Source: an uncultured Collinsella sp.
Lineage (GTDB): Bacteria > Actinomycetota > Coriobacteriia > Coriobacteriales > Coriobacteriaceae
DNA length: 64,000 nt
Direction: 5' to 3'
NCBI GenBank assembly: GCA_900541795.1
Contig: UQLC01000003.1
Location: 1-64,000 of the forward strand
Within the stretch, counting starts at the first letter, position 1; each line of letters begins with the position of its first letter. The notes under the pieces were generated by a model. The model was not told the DNA's origin, did not search any database, and worked only from the letters and a program-made list of their open reading frames with translations. Of this stretch, positions 7,585 to 15,709 are shown piece by piece. The position numbers and the translations under genes were made by a program.

Positions 7585-8610
7585 ATGGTGAGGGGCAGCT
7601 TGATGCACGCGGCTCGGTTAGGTGCTGGGACCGCAGCGGTCATCGCCGTTTTGGGCCTGAGCGGATGCGCGTTCAACCCGCTGTCTACGTTCACGACTCC
7701 CACGATCGACCAGATCGAGTACGAGACCGTCACGCCGGCGGTGTCGGACGATGCCCTGGTCACTCCCGGAACCCTGACGGTCGCCCTCGATACTTCCGAT
7801 GCGCCGCAGGCAATGCAGGGCGCCGACGGCGAGCTCACGGGATATGCGGTCGACGCCGCCCGCGCCCTCGCAAGCCGCATGGGCCTTAAGGTCGCCTTTG
7901 TCGATGCGTCCTCGGCAGGTTCCGCGCTCGGCGACAAAAAGGCCGATATCTTTATCGGCGAGATCAACTCCACGGACGGGGACATTAGCTCGCTCGGCAC
8001 CTGCCTGTACGATGCCACTTCCGTGTTCGGTAAAACTAGCGATGGTGGGTCGCTAAGCGTTTCCACCGATACCCTTAACACGTCCACCCTGGGCGTTCAG
8101 GCGTCCTCGGCCTCGCAGGAGGCGCTTGCTAAGCAGAGCATCACCGCCAACCAAAAGACCTACTCCAACATCAACGAGTGCTTTGAGGCGCTCGAGTCCG
8201 GCGAGGTCGACTATGTGATCTGCGACTCCACGGCCGGCGGCTACCTTGCACGCCTGATGAGCGAGATCTCCTATGTCGGTGCGCTCGAGGCGCCCTCGAC
8301 GCTTGGTGTTGTGGGCCTCTCGTCCAATGACGAACTATGCCGTGCCGTGAGCGATGCCCTCGACGACATCACGGCCGACGGCACGCTCGAGGCGGTCCAC
8401 TGCGTCTGGTATGGCACGATGCCCTACGACCTCACCACTAAGACGGTTTCGGGCGCTAACGTGCAGCCGGGCGACTCTGAGTCCAGTGAGACCACGTCCT
8501 CCGGCAGCGAGTCCTCCGATTCCAACAATGAGACCGCATCCTCCGAGGACAAATCGTCCAGCCAGGAAGCCACCATCACCGACGACGACATTAACAAACT
8601 CAATAGCTAG
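7585..8610 (+). CDS. solute-binding lipoprotein, family 3
   Basis: A protein of 341 residues. A lipoprotein signal peptide ends in the lipobox LSGC with Cys near residue 28, so the mature protein is tethered outside the membrane. The body is a type-3 periplasmic binding fold (TLTVALDTSDAPQAM, GYAVDAARALASRMGLKV), usually for polar amino acids or related ligands. The last ~60 residues are Ser/Glu/Asp/Thr-rich and disordered. No ABC permease or ATPase lies nearby, so this is an orphan receptor. ATG at 7585 is chosen over the longer open frame; ATG at 7603 (GAGGGG upstream) is equally possible. Confidence 0.8.
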   Translation: MVRGSLMHAARLGAGTAAVIAVLGLSGCAFNPLSTFTTPTIDQIEYETVTPAVSDDALVTPGTLTVALDTSDAPQAMQGADGELTGYAVDAARALASRMGLKVAFVDASSAGSALGDKKADIFIGEINSTDGDISSLGTCLYDATSVFGKTSDGGSLSVSTDTLNTSTLGVQASSASQEALAKQSITANQKTYSNINECFEALESGEVDYVICDSTAGGYLARLMSEISYVGALEAPSTLGVVGLSSNDELCRAVSDALDDITADGTLEAVHCVWYGTMPYDLTTKTVSGANVQPGDSESSETTSSGSESSDSNNETASSEDKSSSQEATITDDDINKLNS

Positions 8611-8676
8611 TTATTGCCAGGGGTGGTGTCTCCTATACGTTGGAAAGGACACCTCTTCACGGTTTCAACACGCACT

Positions 8677-8710
8677 GCCGGACTTCCCCAATAGGGGAGC
8701 CCGGCTTTTT
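8677..8710 (+). terminator. intrinsic terminator after lipoprotein gene
   Basis: The stem GCCGG...TTCCCC pairs with GGGGA...CCGGC and is followed by TTTTT. The rest of the gap to the next gene (8711-8927) shows no gene. Confidence 0.8.
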
Positions 8711-8927
8711 CATCCCTATAAAACCAGCAGGTCAAAGCCAATTTTTGGGACCAAATATAAAGCCGCCAGCTCCCTCCTATAGCGCACTTTGCCATGGAAA
8801 AGTACGAGACTTCGGTATGCGGTATCAAGCAATCGTTATTCGGGTCTTTGGGAATCCGCGTGATTAAATGCACGGCAATGGGTACATAGCCAGTACAGTA
8901 AGTCCCCGAGGCAGATTGGAGCCACGT

Positions 8928-9512
8928 ATGGATATCAAGGTTTCTGGACGCAAGACGACGGTAACCGATGCTCTGCGTGCGCATGTGGATGAGAAAATCG
9001 GCGAGGCGCTCAAGGTTTTCGACATCGAGCCCATGACAGTCGACGTCGTGCTTCGTTATGAGAAGAACCCCTCGAACCCCAACCCGGCAATCGTCGAGGT
9101 CACGGCTCGTGCCCGCGGTTCGGTGATTCGCGTTGCCGAGCACGGCGCAGATATGTATGCTGCCATCGACCTCTCCGCCGATAAGGTCACCCGCCAGCTG
9201 CGCAAGTTCAAGACCAAGGTCGTGGACAACCGCCAGGGTGGTGCCAGTGCCGCGGATGTCGCGCCGGTCGAGCGCGTCGAGGATCTGGCCGACCTGCTGC
9301 TGCCCGAGGAGGACGACGACCTGCTCGTCCGCGAGAAGGTCATCGATGTCACCCCGATGACCGAGGAGCAGGCGCTGGTGCAGACCGATTTGCTGGGCCA
9401 CGACTTCTACGTGTTCGAGAACGCGACGACCGGTCTCATCAATGTGGTGTATCACCGTAAGAATGGTGGATATGGCATCATCAAGCCCCGCATCGAAACA
9501 CTTGACGAGTAA
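8928..9512 (+). CDS. hpf: ribosome hibernation promoting factor, long form
   Basis: A protein of 194 residues. Residues 1-100 form the RaiA/YfiA-type domain (MDIKVSGRKTTVTDALRAHV) that binds the 30S decoding site. After an acidic linker, residues from about 135 form the C-terminal dimerisation domain (VLVQ-like DLLGHDFYVFENATTG, NVVYHRKNGGYGII) that links two ribosomes into an inactive 100S particle. Length and layout are those of long HPF. ATG at 8928 has GGAG upstream. It is monocistronic with a terminator after it. Confidence 0.93.
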   Translation: MDIKVSGRKTTVTDALRAHVDEKIGEALKVFDIEPMTVDVVLRYEKNPSNPNPAIVEVTARARGSVIRVAEHGADMYAAIDLSADKVTRQLRKFKTKVVDNRQGGASAADVAPVERVEDLADLLLPEEDDDLLVREKVIDVTPMTEEQALVQTDLLGHDFYVFENATTGLINVVYHRKNGGYGIIKPRIETLDE

Positions 9513-9540
9513 AATACGTTAACTTGCATGAGTTAACGGT

Positions 9541-9574
9541 TGGCGGCCATCCCATGCGGGTGGCCGACTTTTTT
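9541..9574 (+). terminator. intrinsic terminator after hpf
   Basis: CGGCCATCCC pairs with GGGTGGCCG around ATGC and is followed by a TTTTTT run. Confidence 0.85.
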
Positions 9575-9592
9575 ACGTAAGGAGTCGCTTTG

Positions 9593-10546
9593 ATGGACAA
9601 GGCTGCATCTACCGGCCATTCTGACCGCTGCCGCATCGTCGTCGATACCTGCTGCGACTTTAGCCCCGAGGTCGCCGCGAACCTCGATGTCGATATCTTG
9701 GGCTTCCCCTTCATTATCGATGGCGAGGAGCGCACGGATGACATCTGGTCGAGCATCACACCCAAGGAGTTCTACGACCGCATGCGCGCCGGTGCCCGCG
9801 TGTCCACCTCGGCTGTGTCGCTCGGTCGCTATATCGAGTTCTTTACCGAGTGCGCCAAAGAGGGCACGCCCACGGTCTACCTGTGCTTTACCTCGGCGCT
9901 GTCGTCGAGCTACAACTCCGCGTGCCAGGCGGCAGATGCCGTGCGCGCCGAGTATCCCAACTTTGAGCTCTACGTGGTCGACAACGCTCTGCCCTGTGCA
10001 ACCGGCGCGCTCTTGGCGCTCGAGGCCGTGCGCCAGCGCTCGGCGGGACTCACCGCCAAACAGCTGGTCGACTGGGCAAACGAGGCAAAGACCTACGTCC
10101 ACGGCTACTTTACGCTCGAGAGCTTCGACGCGCTGGCTGCCGGCGGCCGCATTCCGCCCGCGGCGGCGCAGCTCACGGCAAAGCTCGATGTCAAGCCCGA
10201 GCTCTCCTACGACCTTGCCGGCTCGCTGTCGCTGATTGGCGTCAACCGCGGCCGCAAGAAGGCGCTCAAGTCCATCCTCAAGTCGTTCCGCGAGAACTAC
10301 GTGCCCGACCGCACCATGCCCATCGCCATCATGACGGCCGATGCCGAAAAGGACGGCGACTGGCTCGAAGCCGCCATCCGCAAGGAGGAAGGCTGCGCCG
10401 ACGTCACCATCATCCGTAGTTCCGTTGGTCCTACCATCGGCTCGCACGTGGGCCCCGGCATGGTGGCTTGCGCGTTTTGGGGCAAGAACCGTGCCGAGAA
10501 AGCCTCGCTTTCCGATCGCATCGCCCGCCGCGTGCGCGGTCAGTAG
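9593..10546 (+). CDS. DegV family fatty-acid-binding protein
   Basis: A protein of 317 residues. It has the DegV layout: CRIVVDTCCDFSPEVA at the N-terminus, TSAVSLGRYIEFF, the SSALSSSYNSA block that lines the lipid head-group site, and GGRIPPAAAQL. DegV/FakB proteins bind a fatty acid and in many Gram-positives present it to a fatty acid kinase (FakA). No FakA gene is in the window. ATG at 9593 follows AAGGAG; an overlapping TTG at 9590 is less likely. Confidence 0.88.
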   Translation: MDKAASTGHSDRCRIVVDTCCDFSPEVAANLDVDILGFPFIIDGEERTDDIWSSITPKEFYDRMRAGARVSTSAVSLGRYIEFFTECAKEGTPTVYLCFTSALSSSYNSACQAADAVRAEYPNFELYVVDNALPCATGALLALEAVRQRSAGLTAKQLVDWANEAKTYVHGYFTLESFDALAAGGRIPPAAAQLTAKLDVKPELSYDLAGSLSLIGVNRGRKKALKSILKSFRENYVPDRTMPIAIMTADAEKDGDWLEAAIRKEEGCADVTIIRSSVGPTIGSHVGPGMVACAFWGKNRAEKASLSDRIARRVRGQ

Positions 10547-10644
10547 GCAAGTAACGCGGCCGTAATCGATCCCAACTCACAGCCCAAACGCTGGCACCGA
10601 GTATTCAACCTGGTAACAACACCCAACCCAAAAGGAAAGGTTTC

Positions 10645-11724
10645 ATGGCAAACAAGCTCTCTGTCGCATTTATCGGCACCGGAATCATGGGTGCCCCCAT
10701 CGCCGGCCACATCCTGGATGCCGGCTATCCCGTCACGGTCAACAACCGCACCAAGTCCAAGGCGGCCGCGCTTATCGAGCGTGGTGCCGCCTGGGCCGAT
10801 ACGCCGGCCGATGCCGTGGCTAACGCCGATGTCGTCTTTACCATGGTGGGTTATCCCTCCGAGGTCGAGGAACTCTACCTGGCGGGCGACGGCCTGCTCG
10901 CGTGCACTAAGCCCGGCGCGGTCCTGATCGACCTCACCACGAGCTCGCCCGAGCTCGCCCGTGACATTGCCGAGGCCGCCCAGGTTTCTGGTCGCATGGC
11001 GTTTGACTGCCCCGTCACCGGCGGCGAGTCGGGCGCTATCGCCGGCACGCTCACGGCTATCGTGGGCGCTACCGAGAACGACATCGCCCCGGTCCGCGAC
11101 ATCCTTGCCACCTTTGCGGCCAACATCTGCTGCTTCGACGGCGCCGGCAAGGGCCAGGCTGCCAAGCTCGCCAACCAGGTGTCGCTGGGCGCCTGCATGG
11201 TCGGCATGGCGGACGCCATGGCATTTGCCGAGCTGAGCGGCCTTGACCTGGAGAAGACCCGCCAGATGATCCTGGGCGGCACCGGTAAGTCCGGCGCCAT
11301 GGAGAGCCTGGCGCCCAAGGCGCTCGACGGCGACTACAAGCCCGGCTTTATGGTCGAGCACTTCATTAAGGACCTGCGCCTGGCGCTCGCCTATGCCGAC
11401 GACCGCGAGCTCGCGCTGCCCGGTGCCGACGTGGCCTTTACGCTCTACGACATGCTCGACGCCATCGGTGGCGCCAAGCTGGGTACCCAGGCCATCACGG
11501 TACTCTATAAGGAGGAGGCCGACGCCATTGCCGCCGGTCTGGACTGGTCGCAGTATCGTCCCGAGGAGCACGGTGCTCACGAGGACGGCTGCGGTTGCGG
11601 CGAGCACGGCGACGACCACGAGTGCGGTTGCGGCCACCACCATGGCGAGGACCACGAGTGCTGCGGCGGCCACGGCCATGACGACGGCCATGAGTGCTGC
11701 TGCGGCCACCATCACGGGGAGTAG
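10645..11724 (+). CDS. NAD(P)-dependent beta-hydroxyacid dehydrogenase with Cys/His-rich tail
   Basis: A protein of 359 residues. The Rossmann motif GTGIMGAP is at residues 11-18, the substrate block VTGGESGAIAGTLTAIVG is near 125, and the catalytic-lysine region KLANQVSLG is near 175. This is the 3-hydroxyisobutyrate/glyoxylate reductase family, whose members usually end near residue 300. Residues 309-359 are an added tail with 9 Cys and 14 His in repeats such as GHHHGEDHEC and DGHECCCG, strongly suggesting metal binding. The substrate cannot be set from sequence. The next gene starts 5 bases after the stop, with its ribosome site inside the tail codons. Confidence 0.85.
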   Translation: MANKLSVAFIGTGIMGAPIAGHILDAGYPVTVNNRTKSKAAALIERGAAWADTPADAVANADVVFTMVGYPSEVEELYLAGDGLLACTKPGAVLIDLTTSSPELARDIAEAAQVSGRMAFDCPVTGGESGAIAGTLTAIVGATENDIAPVRDILATFAANICCFDGAGKGQAAKLANQVSLGACMVGMADAMAFAELSGLDLEKTRQMILGGTGKSGAMESLAPKALDGDYKPGFMVEHFIKDLRLALAYADDRELALPGADVAFTLYDMLDAIGGAKLGTQAITVLYKEEADAIAAGLDWSQYRPEEHGAHEDGCGCGEHGDDHECGCGHHHGEDHECCGGHGHDDGHECCCGHHHGE

Positions 11725-11729
11725 CGCCC

Positions 11730-12158
11730 ATGAGCTGGACGTTCGTGGTACTAGCGCTGGTGCTCTTTCTCTTTGCGATCTACATTGGCTTTTTGTGCGG
11801 CCAGTGGGCGTGCGAAAAGCGCGTGATCACCAAGCGCGACTACTGGATCGCCAATTTTGCAGGCGCGGCGGCAGTCGTCCTGCTGACCTGGGTGTTCTCG
11901 CTGTTCCCGCTGGTGCAGTTTGCGCCGATCGGCTGGCTCGGCGGCTTTATCGCCGGTCTTAAGATGAGCTTTGGCGAGTCCGTCGGTCCGTGGCGCAAGC
12001 ACGACGAGGTCTTTAACGTCAACAAGGCTCATCGCGCCGCCGCCGACGCGGGCGATGCCGAGGAACGCCGCCGTGCGCGTCGCAATGGCGCGGCCGACCG
12101 ACAGCTCATCTCGGTCACCGATGACAGCAAGGGTGCTGGCAAGCACGCTAAGAAATAG
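11730..12158 (+). CDS. small two-helix membrane protein, function unknown
   Basis: A protein of 142 residues. Two or three hydrophobic segments lie near residues 5-25, 40-62 and possibly 65-78. A basic, charged C-terminal tail is probably cytoplasmic. It sits 5 bases after the dehydrogenase gene and 15 bases before the HEAT-like gene, so it belongs to a four-gene unit ending with isocitrate dehydrogenase. I do not recognise the family. Confidence 0.7.
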   Translation: MSWTFVVLALVLFLFAIYIGFLCGQWACEKRVITKRDYWIANFAGAAAVVLLTWVFSLFPLVQFAPIGWLGGFIAGLKMSFGESVGPWRKHDEVFNVNKAHRAAADAGDAEERRRARRNGAADRQLISVTDDSKGAGKHAKK

Positions 12159-12173
12159 TAAGAAGAGGTAACT

Positions 12174-12872
12174 ATGGCAGAAAACAAAGACGAACAGCTC
12201 ACCGACGAGGAGCTGGCACAGCTTCAGCTGGCAGAGGAGAACGAGAACGCCGTCGACCGTCTGGTCAAGGAGCTCGGCTGCCCCACGCGCCGCATCCGCC
12301 AGTTTGCCGCCCGCGTGCTGCACCTGCTTGCCGAGCGCGATCCGCAGCGCGTCGTGCCCTGCGTGCCCGCGCTGATCGAGGCGCTCGACCGCCCCGAGGC
12401 GCAGACCCGCTGGGAGGCCCTCGATGCCCTGACGGCGCTCGCTACCACCTGCCCCGAGCAGCTGGGCGATGCCTTTGAGGGCGCCGAGACCGCACTGTTC
12501 GACGAGATCTCCTCCACGCTGCGCTATGCCGCCTTCCGCCTGCTGTGCGTGTGGGGTGCCACGAGCGTCGAGCGTTCGCGCGAGGCTTGGCCCATCCTGG
12601 ACGAGGCCATCCAGTGCTACCACGGCGACCTCGAGTATCGCGACATGCTCGGTTGCCTGTACGAGTTTGGCCAGGGCGAGATCGACGCCGAGGTTGCCGA
12701 GAAGCTTGCGCTGCGCCTTAAGTTCGATGCCGAGAACGGCAAGGGCAGCTATCTCAAGGCCCGTTCGAGCGAGATTTGCGAAATGCTTGTTAAACGTTTT
12801 GGCCTGGATCTCTCCAAAAAGAAGAAGCGTGCTAGCGTTAAAAAATCTGACGACGCCGAAGACGAGGAGTAA
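12174..12872 (+). CDS. HEAT-repeat-like helical protein
   Basis: A protein of 232 residues, almost wholly helical. Segments such as RRIRQFAARVLHLLAERDP, VPALIEALDRPEAQTRWEAL and TLRYAAFRLLCVWGA have the spacing of HEAT/ARM repeats, which mediate protein contacts. The N-terminus is acidic and the C-terminus ends in a Lys-rich then acidic tail. It begins 15 bases after the membrane protein and ends 6 bases before the dehydrogenase, so translation is probably coupled. No enzymatic motif is visible. Confidence 0.7.
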   Translation: MAENKDEQLTDEELAQLQLAEENENAVDRLVKELGCPTRRIRQFAARVLHLLAERDPQRVVPCVPALIEALDRPEAQTRWEALDALTALATTCPEQLGDAFEGAETALFDEISSTLRYAAFRLLCVWGATSVERSREAWPILDEAIQCYHGDLEYRDMLGCLYEFGQGEIDAEVAEKLALRLKFDAENGKGSYLKARSSEICEMLVKRFGLDLSKKKKRASVKKSDDAEDEE

Positions 12873-12878
12873 CAGATT

Positions 12879-13964
12879 ATGGCGCACGATGTAGTCCTGA
12901 TTCCCGGTGACGGTATCGGTCCCGAGATTACGCAGGCCATGCGCCGCGTGGTCGAGGCTGCCGGTGTCCAGATCAATTGGAACGTCCAGGAGGCCGGTGC
13001 CGGCGTCATGGACGAGTTTGGCACGCCGTTGCCCCAGCACGTGCTCGATGCGGTCGCCGAGACCAAGGTTGCCATCAAGGGTCCCATCACCACACCGGTC
13101 GGCACGGGTTTCCGCAGCGTCAACGTCGCCCTGCGCAAGCACTTCGACCTGTACGCCTGCGTGCGCCCCTGCCTGTCGCAGCCGGGCGACGGCTCGCGCT
13201 TCCGCGATGTCGACCTGGTTATCGTGCGCGAGAACACCGAGGACCTCTACGCCGGCATCGAGTTCGATGAGGGCGCTGCCGAGGTCGAGGAGCTCTCGCA
13301 GCTCGTCGGGCGCTCGGGCCAGAAGACCTTCGCCGCCGATTCCGCCATTTCAATTAAGCCGATTTCCATCGCCAAGAGCCGCCGCATTGTGGAGTATGCC
13401 TTTGAGTATGCCCGCCGCTGCGGCCGCAAAAAGGTGACGGCCGTGCACAAGGCCAACATCATGAAGGCGACCGACGGCCTGTTCCTGCGCGTGGCGCGAG
13501 AGGTGGCCGCCAACTATCCCGATATCGAGTTCAACGACAAGATCGTCGACGCCACCTGCATGGGTCTGGTCCAGAACCCCAACGACTTCGATGTCCTGGT
13601 GCTGCCCAACCTGTACGGTGATATCGTCAGCGACCTGTGTGCTGGCCTGGTGGGTGGCTTGGGCATGGCCCCGGGTTCCAACATCGGTGCCGACTGCGCC
13701 ATCTTCGAGGCAACGCACGGCTCCGCGCCCGATATCGCGGGCCAGGATATCGCCAACCCCACGGCCGAGATCCTGTCTGCGGCTATGATGCTCGATCATC
13801 TGGGCGAGAATGATGCGGCCAATCGTATCCGCGCCGCCGTGTCTGCCACGCTCGACGAGGGTAAGCTAGTTACCGGCGACGTACGTCGTGCCCAGACCGG
13901 TTCTGTCGAGGGCGCGGTGGGTACGCAGGCCTTTGCCGATGCCGTTATCGCACATCTGGCCTAA
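12879..13964 (+). CDS. isocitrate/isopropylmalate dehydrogenase family, probably NAD-dependent isocitrate dehydrogenase
   Basis: A protein of 361 residues. It begins with LIPGDGIGPEIT, has GTGFRSVNVALRKHFDLYA and VRENTEDLYAGIEF for substrate binding, and DIVSDLCAGLVGGLG with metal-binding Asp residues. The RENTEDLY form is typical of NAD-dependent isocitrate or homoisocitrate dehydrogenases, not isopropylmalate dehydrogenase. The length is that of short NAD-type enzymes. It would convert isocitrate to 2-oxoglutarate for glutamate synthesis. No leu or lys genes are nearby, which supports the isocitrate call. Confidence 0.8.
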   Translation: MAHDVVLIPGDGIGPEITQAMRRVVEAAGVQINWNVQEAGAGVMDEFGTPLPQHVLDAVAETKVAIKGPITTPVGTGFRSVNVALRKHFDLYACVRPCLSQPGDGSRFRDVDLVIVRENTEDLYAGIEFDEGAAEVEELSQLVGRSGQKTFAADSAISIKPISIAKSRRIVEYAFEYARRCGRKKVTAVHKANIMKATDGLFLRVAREVAANYPDIEFNDKIVDATCMGLVQNPNDFDVLVLPNLYGDIVSDLCAGLVGGLGMAPGSNIGADCAIFEATHGSAPDIAGQDIANPTAEILSAAMMLDHLGENDAANRIRAAVSATLDEGKLVTGDVRRAQTGSVEGAVGTQAFADAVIAHLA

Positions 13965-14023
13965 GACATACAGGCTGCAAACGCCTAAATAGTACTTAAG
14001 TGTTTGCGTATAACCTAAGAATC

Positions 14024-14056
14024 AATACGCCCGGCGCCTCGTCGGGCGTATTCTAT
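14024..14056 (+). terminator. terminator-like hairpin after the dehydrogenase
   Basis: AATACGCCCG pairs with CGGGCGTATT around GCGCCTCGT. The following T-run is weak (TCTATT). Confidence 0.6.
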
Positions 14057-14090
14057 TGAGGACTATGTTTCCTAACAAGGAGTAACTGAT

Positions 14091-15176
14091 ATGGGTCTGA
14101 TTCAAAAGAAGGACGAGAAGGACGAGATCGACGGCATCCAGATCATCGAGCGCGGCGAAGGCCCCGACGGTGATGAGGACGAGAAGATCGACCTGGTCGC
14201 CGGCACGTCTGCCGAACATATTGCCGCCGGCACGACCGCCGAGGAGGAGGACGCTCGCCTGGAGGCAAAGATCGCCGCGGACGCCGCCGACGAGAACCTC
14301 ATGCCCGAGGAGCAGGACGAGGACGACGACTCCGACGTGGACAACCACGCTTGCAAGCACAAGAAGACGATGATTGCCGCCTTTGTGGTTGCCGTCGTGA
14401 TCGCCGCCGTGGTCGGCTTCTTTATTGGCAATGGCGGCTTTGGCGGCAAGGGTGTCGGCTCGTCGACCCTCACCGAGGACCAGCTCGATTCGACCGTGGC
14501 AAGCTACAGCTACAACGGCAAGAAAAGCGACATCACCGCGCGCGAGGCCATCGAGAGCCAGTACAGCCTCGACACCGTCAAGGACGACGACGGCAACTAC
14601 ACCGCTCCGTCTGCCGACGTTATCCTGTCCTACGTGCGCAACCAGATTCTGCTGGACGCTGCCGAGGACGAGGGCATTACCGTCTCTTCCAAGGAGATGA
14701 AGCAGTACGCCGAGGATTCCATCGGCACCTCCGACTACAAGACCATGGCCAAGCAGTACGGCGTGTCCAAGGACCAGGCCAAGCAGATCGTCCGTCAGTC
14801 CGCGACGCTGCAGAAGCTCTACAAGAAGAAGGTGGGCGATAGCTCCGCAAGCATGCCGACCGCCCCGACCGAGCCTGCTGACGGCAACGAGGAGACCGCG
14901 AGCAAGGACTACGCCGACTACATCATCAACCTTGCCGGCGATGAGTGGGATAGCTCAAAGGGCACTTGGAAGGATGCCGACAGCACCTATGCCAAGGCCT
15001 TTGCCGACGATGCCTTTACGGCCGATAGCGCCACCTACAAGCAGGCCATGACCGCCTACTACACTGCTTATCAGCAGTATTCCTCGCAGGCTTCGAGCGC
15101 CAGCTCCAAGTGGACCGAGTATGCTAACGGCCTCTACGCCAAGGCCAACATCAGCATCTACGGCCTGTTTGCGTAA
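14091..15176 (+). CDS. SurA-N-like membrane-anchored protein
   Basis: A protein of 361 residues. The first ~85 are acidic and cytoplasmic, then a single membrane helix lies near residues 88-110 (MIAAFVVAVVIAAVVGFFIG). The outer part has the pattern of SurA/trigger-factor-type chaperone domains: ITAREAI, VILSYVRNQILLDAAEDEGITVSSKEMKQYA. No PPIase catalytic domain is clear. It may assist folding of exported proteins. It starts after a good ribosome site (AAGGAG) and is followed by its own terminator. Confidence 0.7.
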   Translation: MGLIQKKDEKDEIDGIQIIERGEGPDGDEDEKIDLVAGTSAEHIAAGTTAEEEDARLEAKIAADAADENLMPEEQDEDDDSDVDNHACKHKKTMIAAFVVAVVIAAVVGFFIGNGGFGGKGVGSSTLTEDQLDSTVASYSYNGKKSDITAREAIESQYSLDTVKDDDGNYTAPSADVILSYVRNQILLDAAEDEGITVSSKEMKQYAEDSIGTSDYKTMAKQYGVSKDQAKQIVRQSATLQKLYKKKVGDSSASMPTAPTEPADGNEETASKDYADYIINLAGDEWDSSKGTWKDADSTYAKAFADDAFTADSATYKQAMTAYYTAYQQYSSQASSASSKWTEYANGLYAKANISIYGLFA

Positions 15177-15220
15177 GGTTTGCCTGAGCTTTCGAACGCG
15201 AAGCCGAAATATCCGATGTA

Positions 15221-15256
15221 GCCCCCTGGAACGGACATCGTTCTAGGGGGCTTTTG
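15221..15256 (+). terminator. intrinsic terminator
   Basis: GCCCCCTGGAACG pairs with CGTTCTAGGGGGC and is followed by TTTT. Confidence 0.8.
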
Positions 15257-15354
15257 CGTTGGAGGAAAGGCGGGGAAAAGAGGGGAGAGGAGAGGGGCAA
15301 TATGCAATTTCTTGGAGACTTTATCCATATAAAGTGAAAACGATTTCGGCCAAA

Positions 15355-15399
15355 CTGGTAGTAACAATGTGGTACCACTGTTCATCTGGTAGTAACCAA
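15355..15399 (+). promoter_or_regulatory. GntR-type operator pair upstream of nagE
   Basis: CTGGTAGTAACAAT (15355-15368) and CTGGTAGTAACCAA (15386-15399) are direct repeats 31 bases apart, about three helical turns. GTGGTACCAC lies between them. The core TGGT-N4-ACCA recurs at 17384-17395 and 20229-20240. The rest of the 15177-15709 gap shows no gene. Confidence 0.6.
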
Positions 15400-15709
15400 T
15401 TTTGAGGCGAAATCGAATGGAAATTGCTAAGAATTAGTTTGATAACGAAAGAAATGCACCATGTCTACCTGCGGAAATTACCGTTTACGGGCCAAAAATA
15501 ACCGTTTGGCAACGATATAGTAATTTGAACGAAATGTGATGGACGTTTGAATAGAGTGTGTGCTACCGTACATACCTGCAACCCGCGAAAAGGGACTGGG
15601 TTGGCTAAGTTTGCGCTTAATGCCGGCAAGCGGAGAAGCCGGTATGCAGAGGGCGCGGACATGGAACTCGTTGGTGAACAACGAAAGAAAGGTTGGAGGA
15701 GATACCAAT

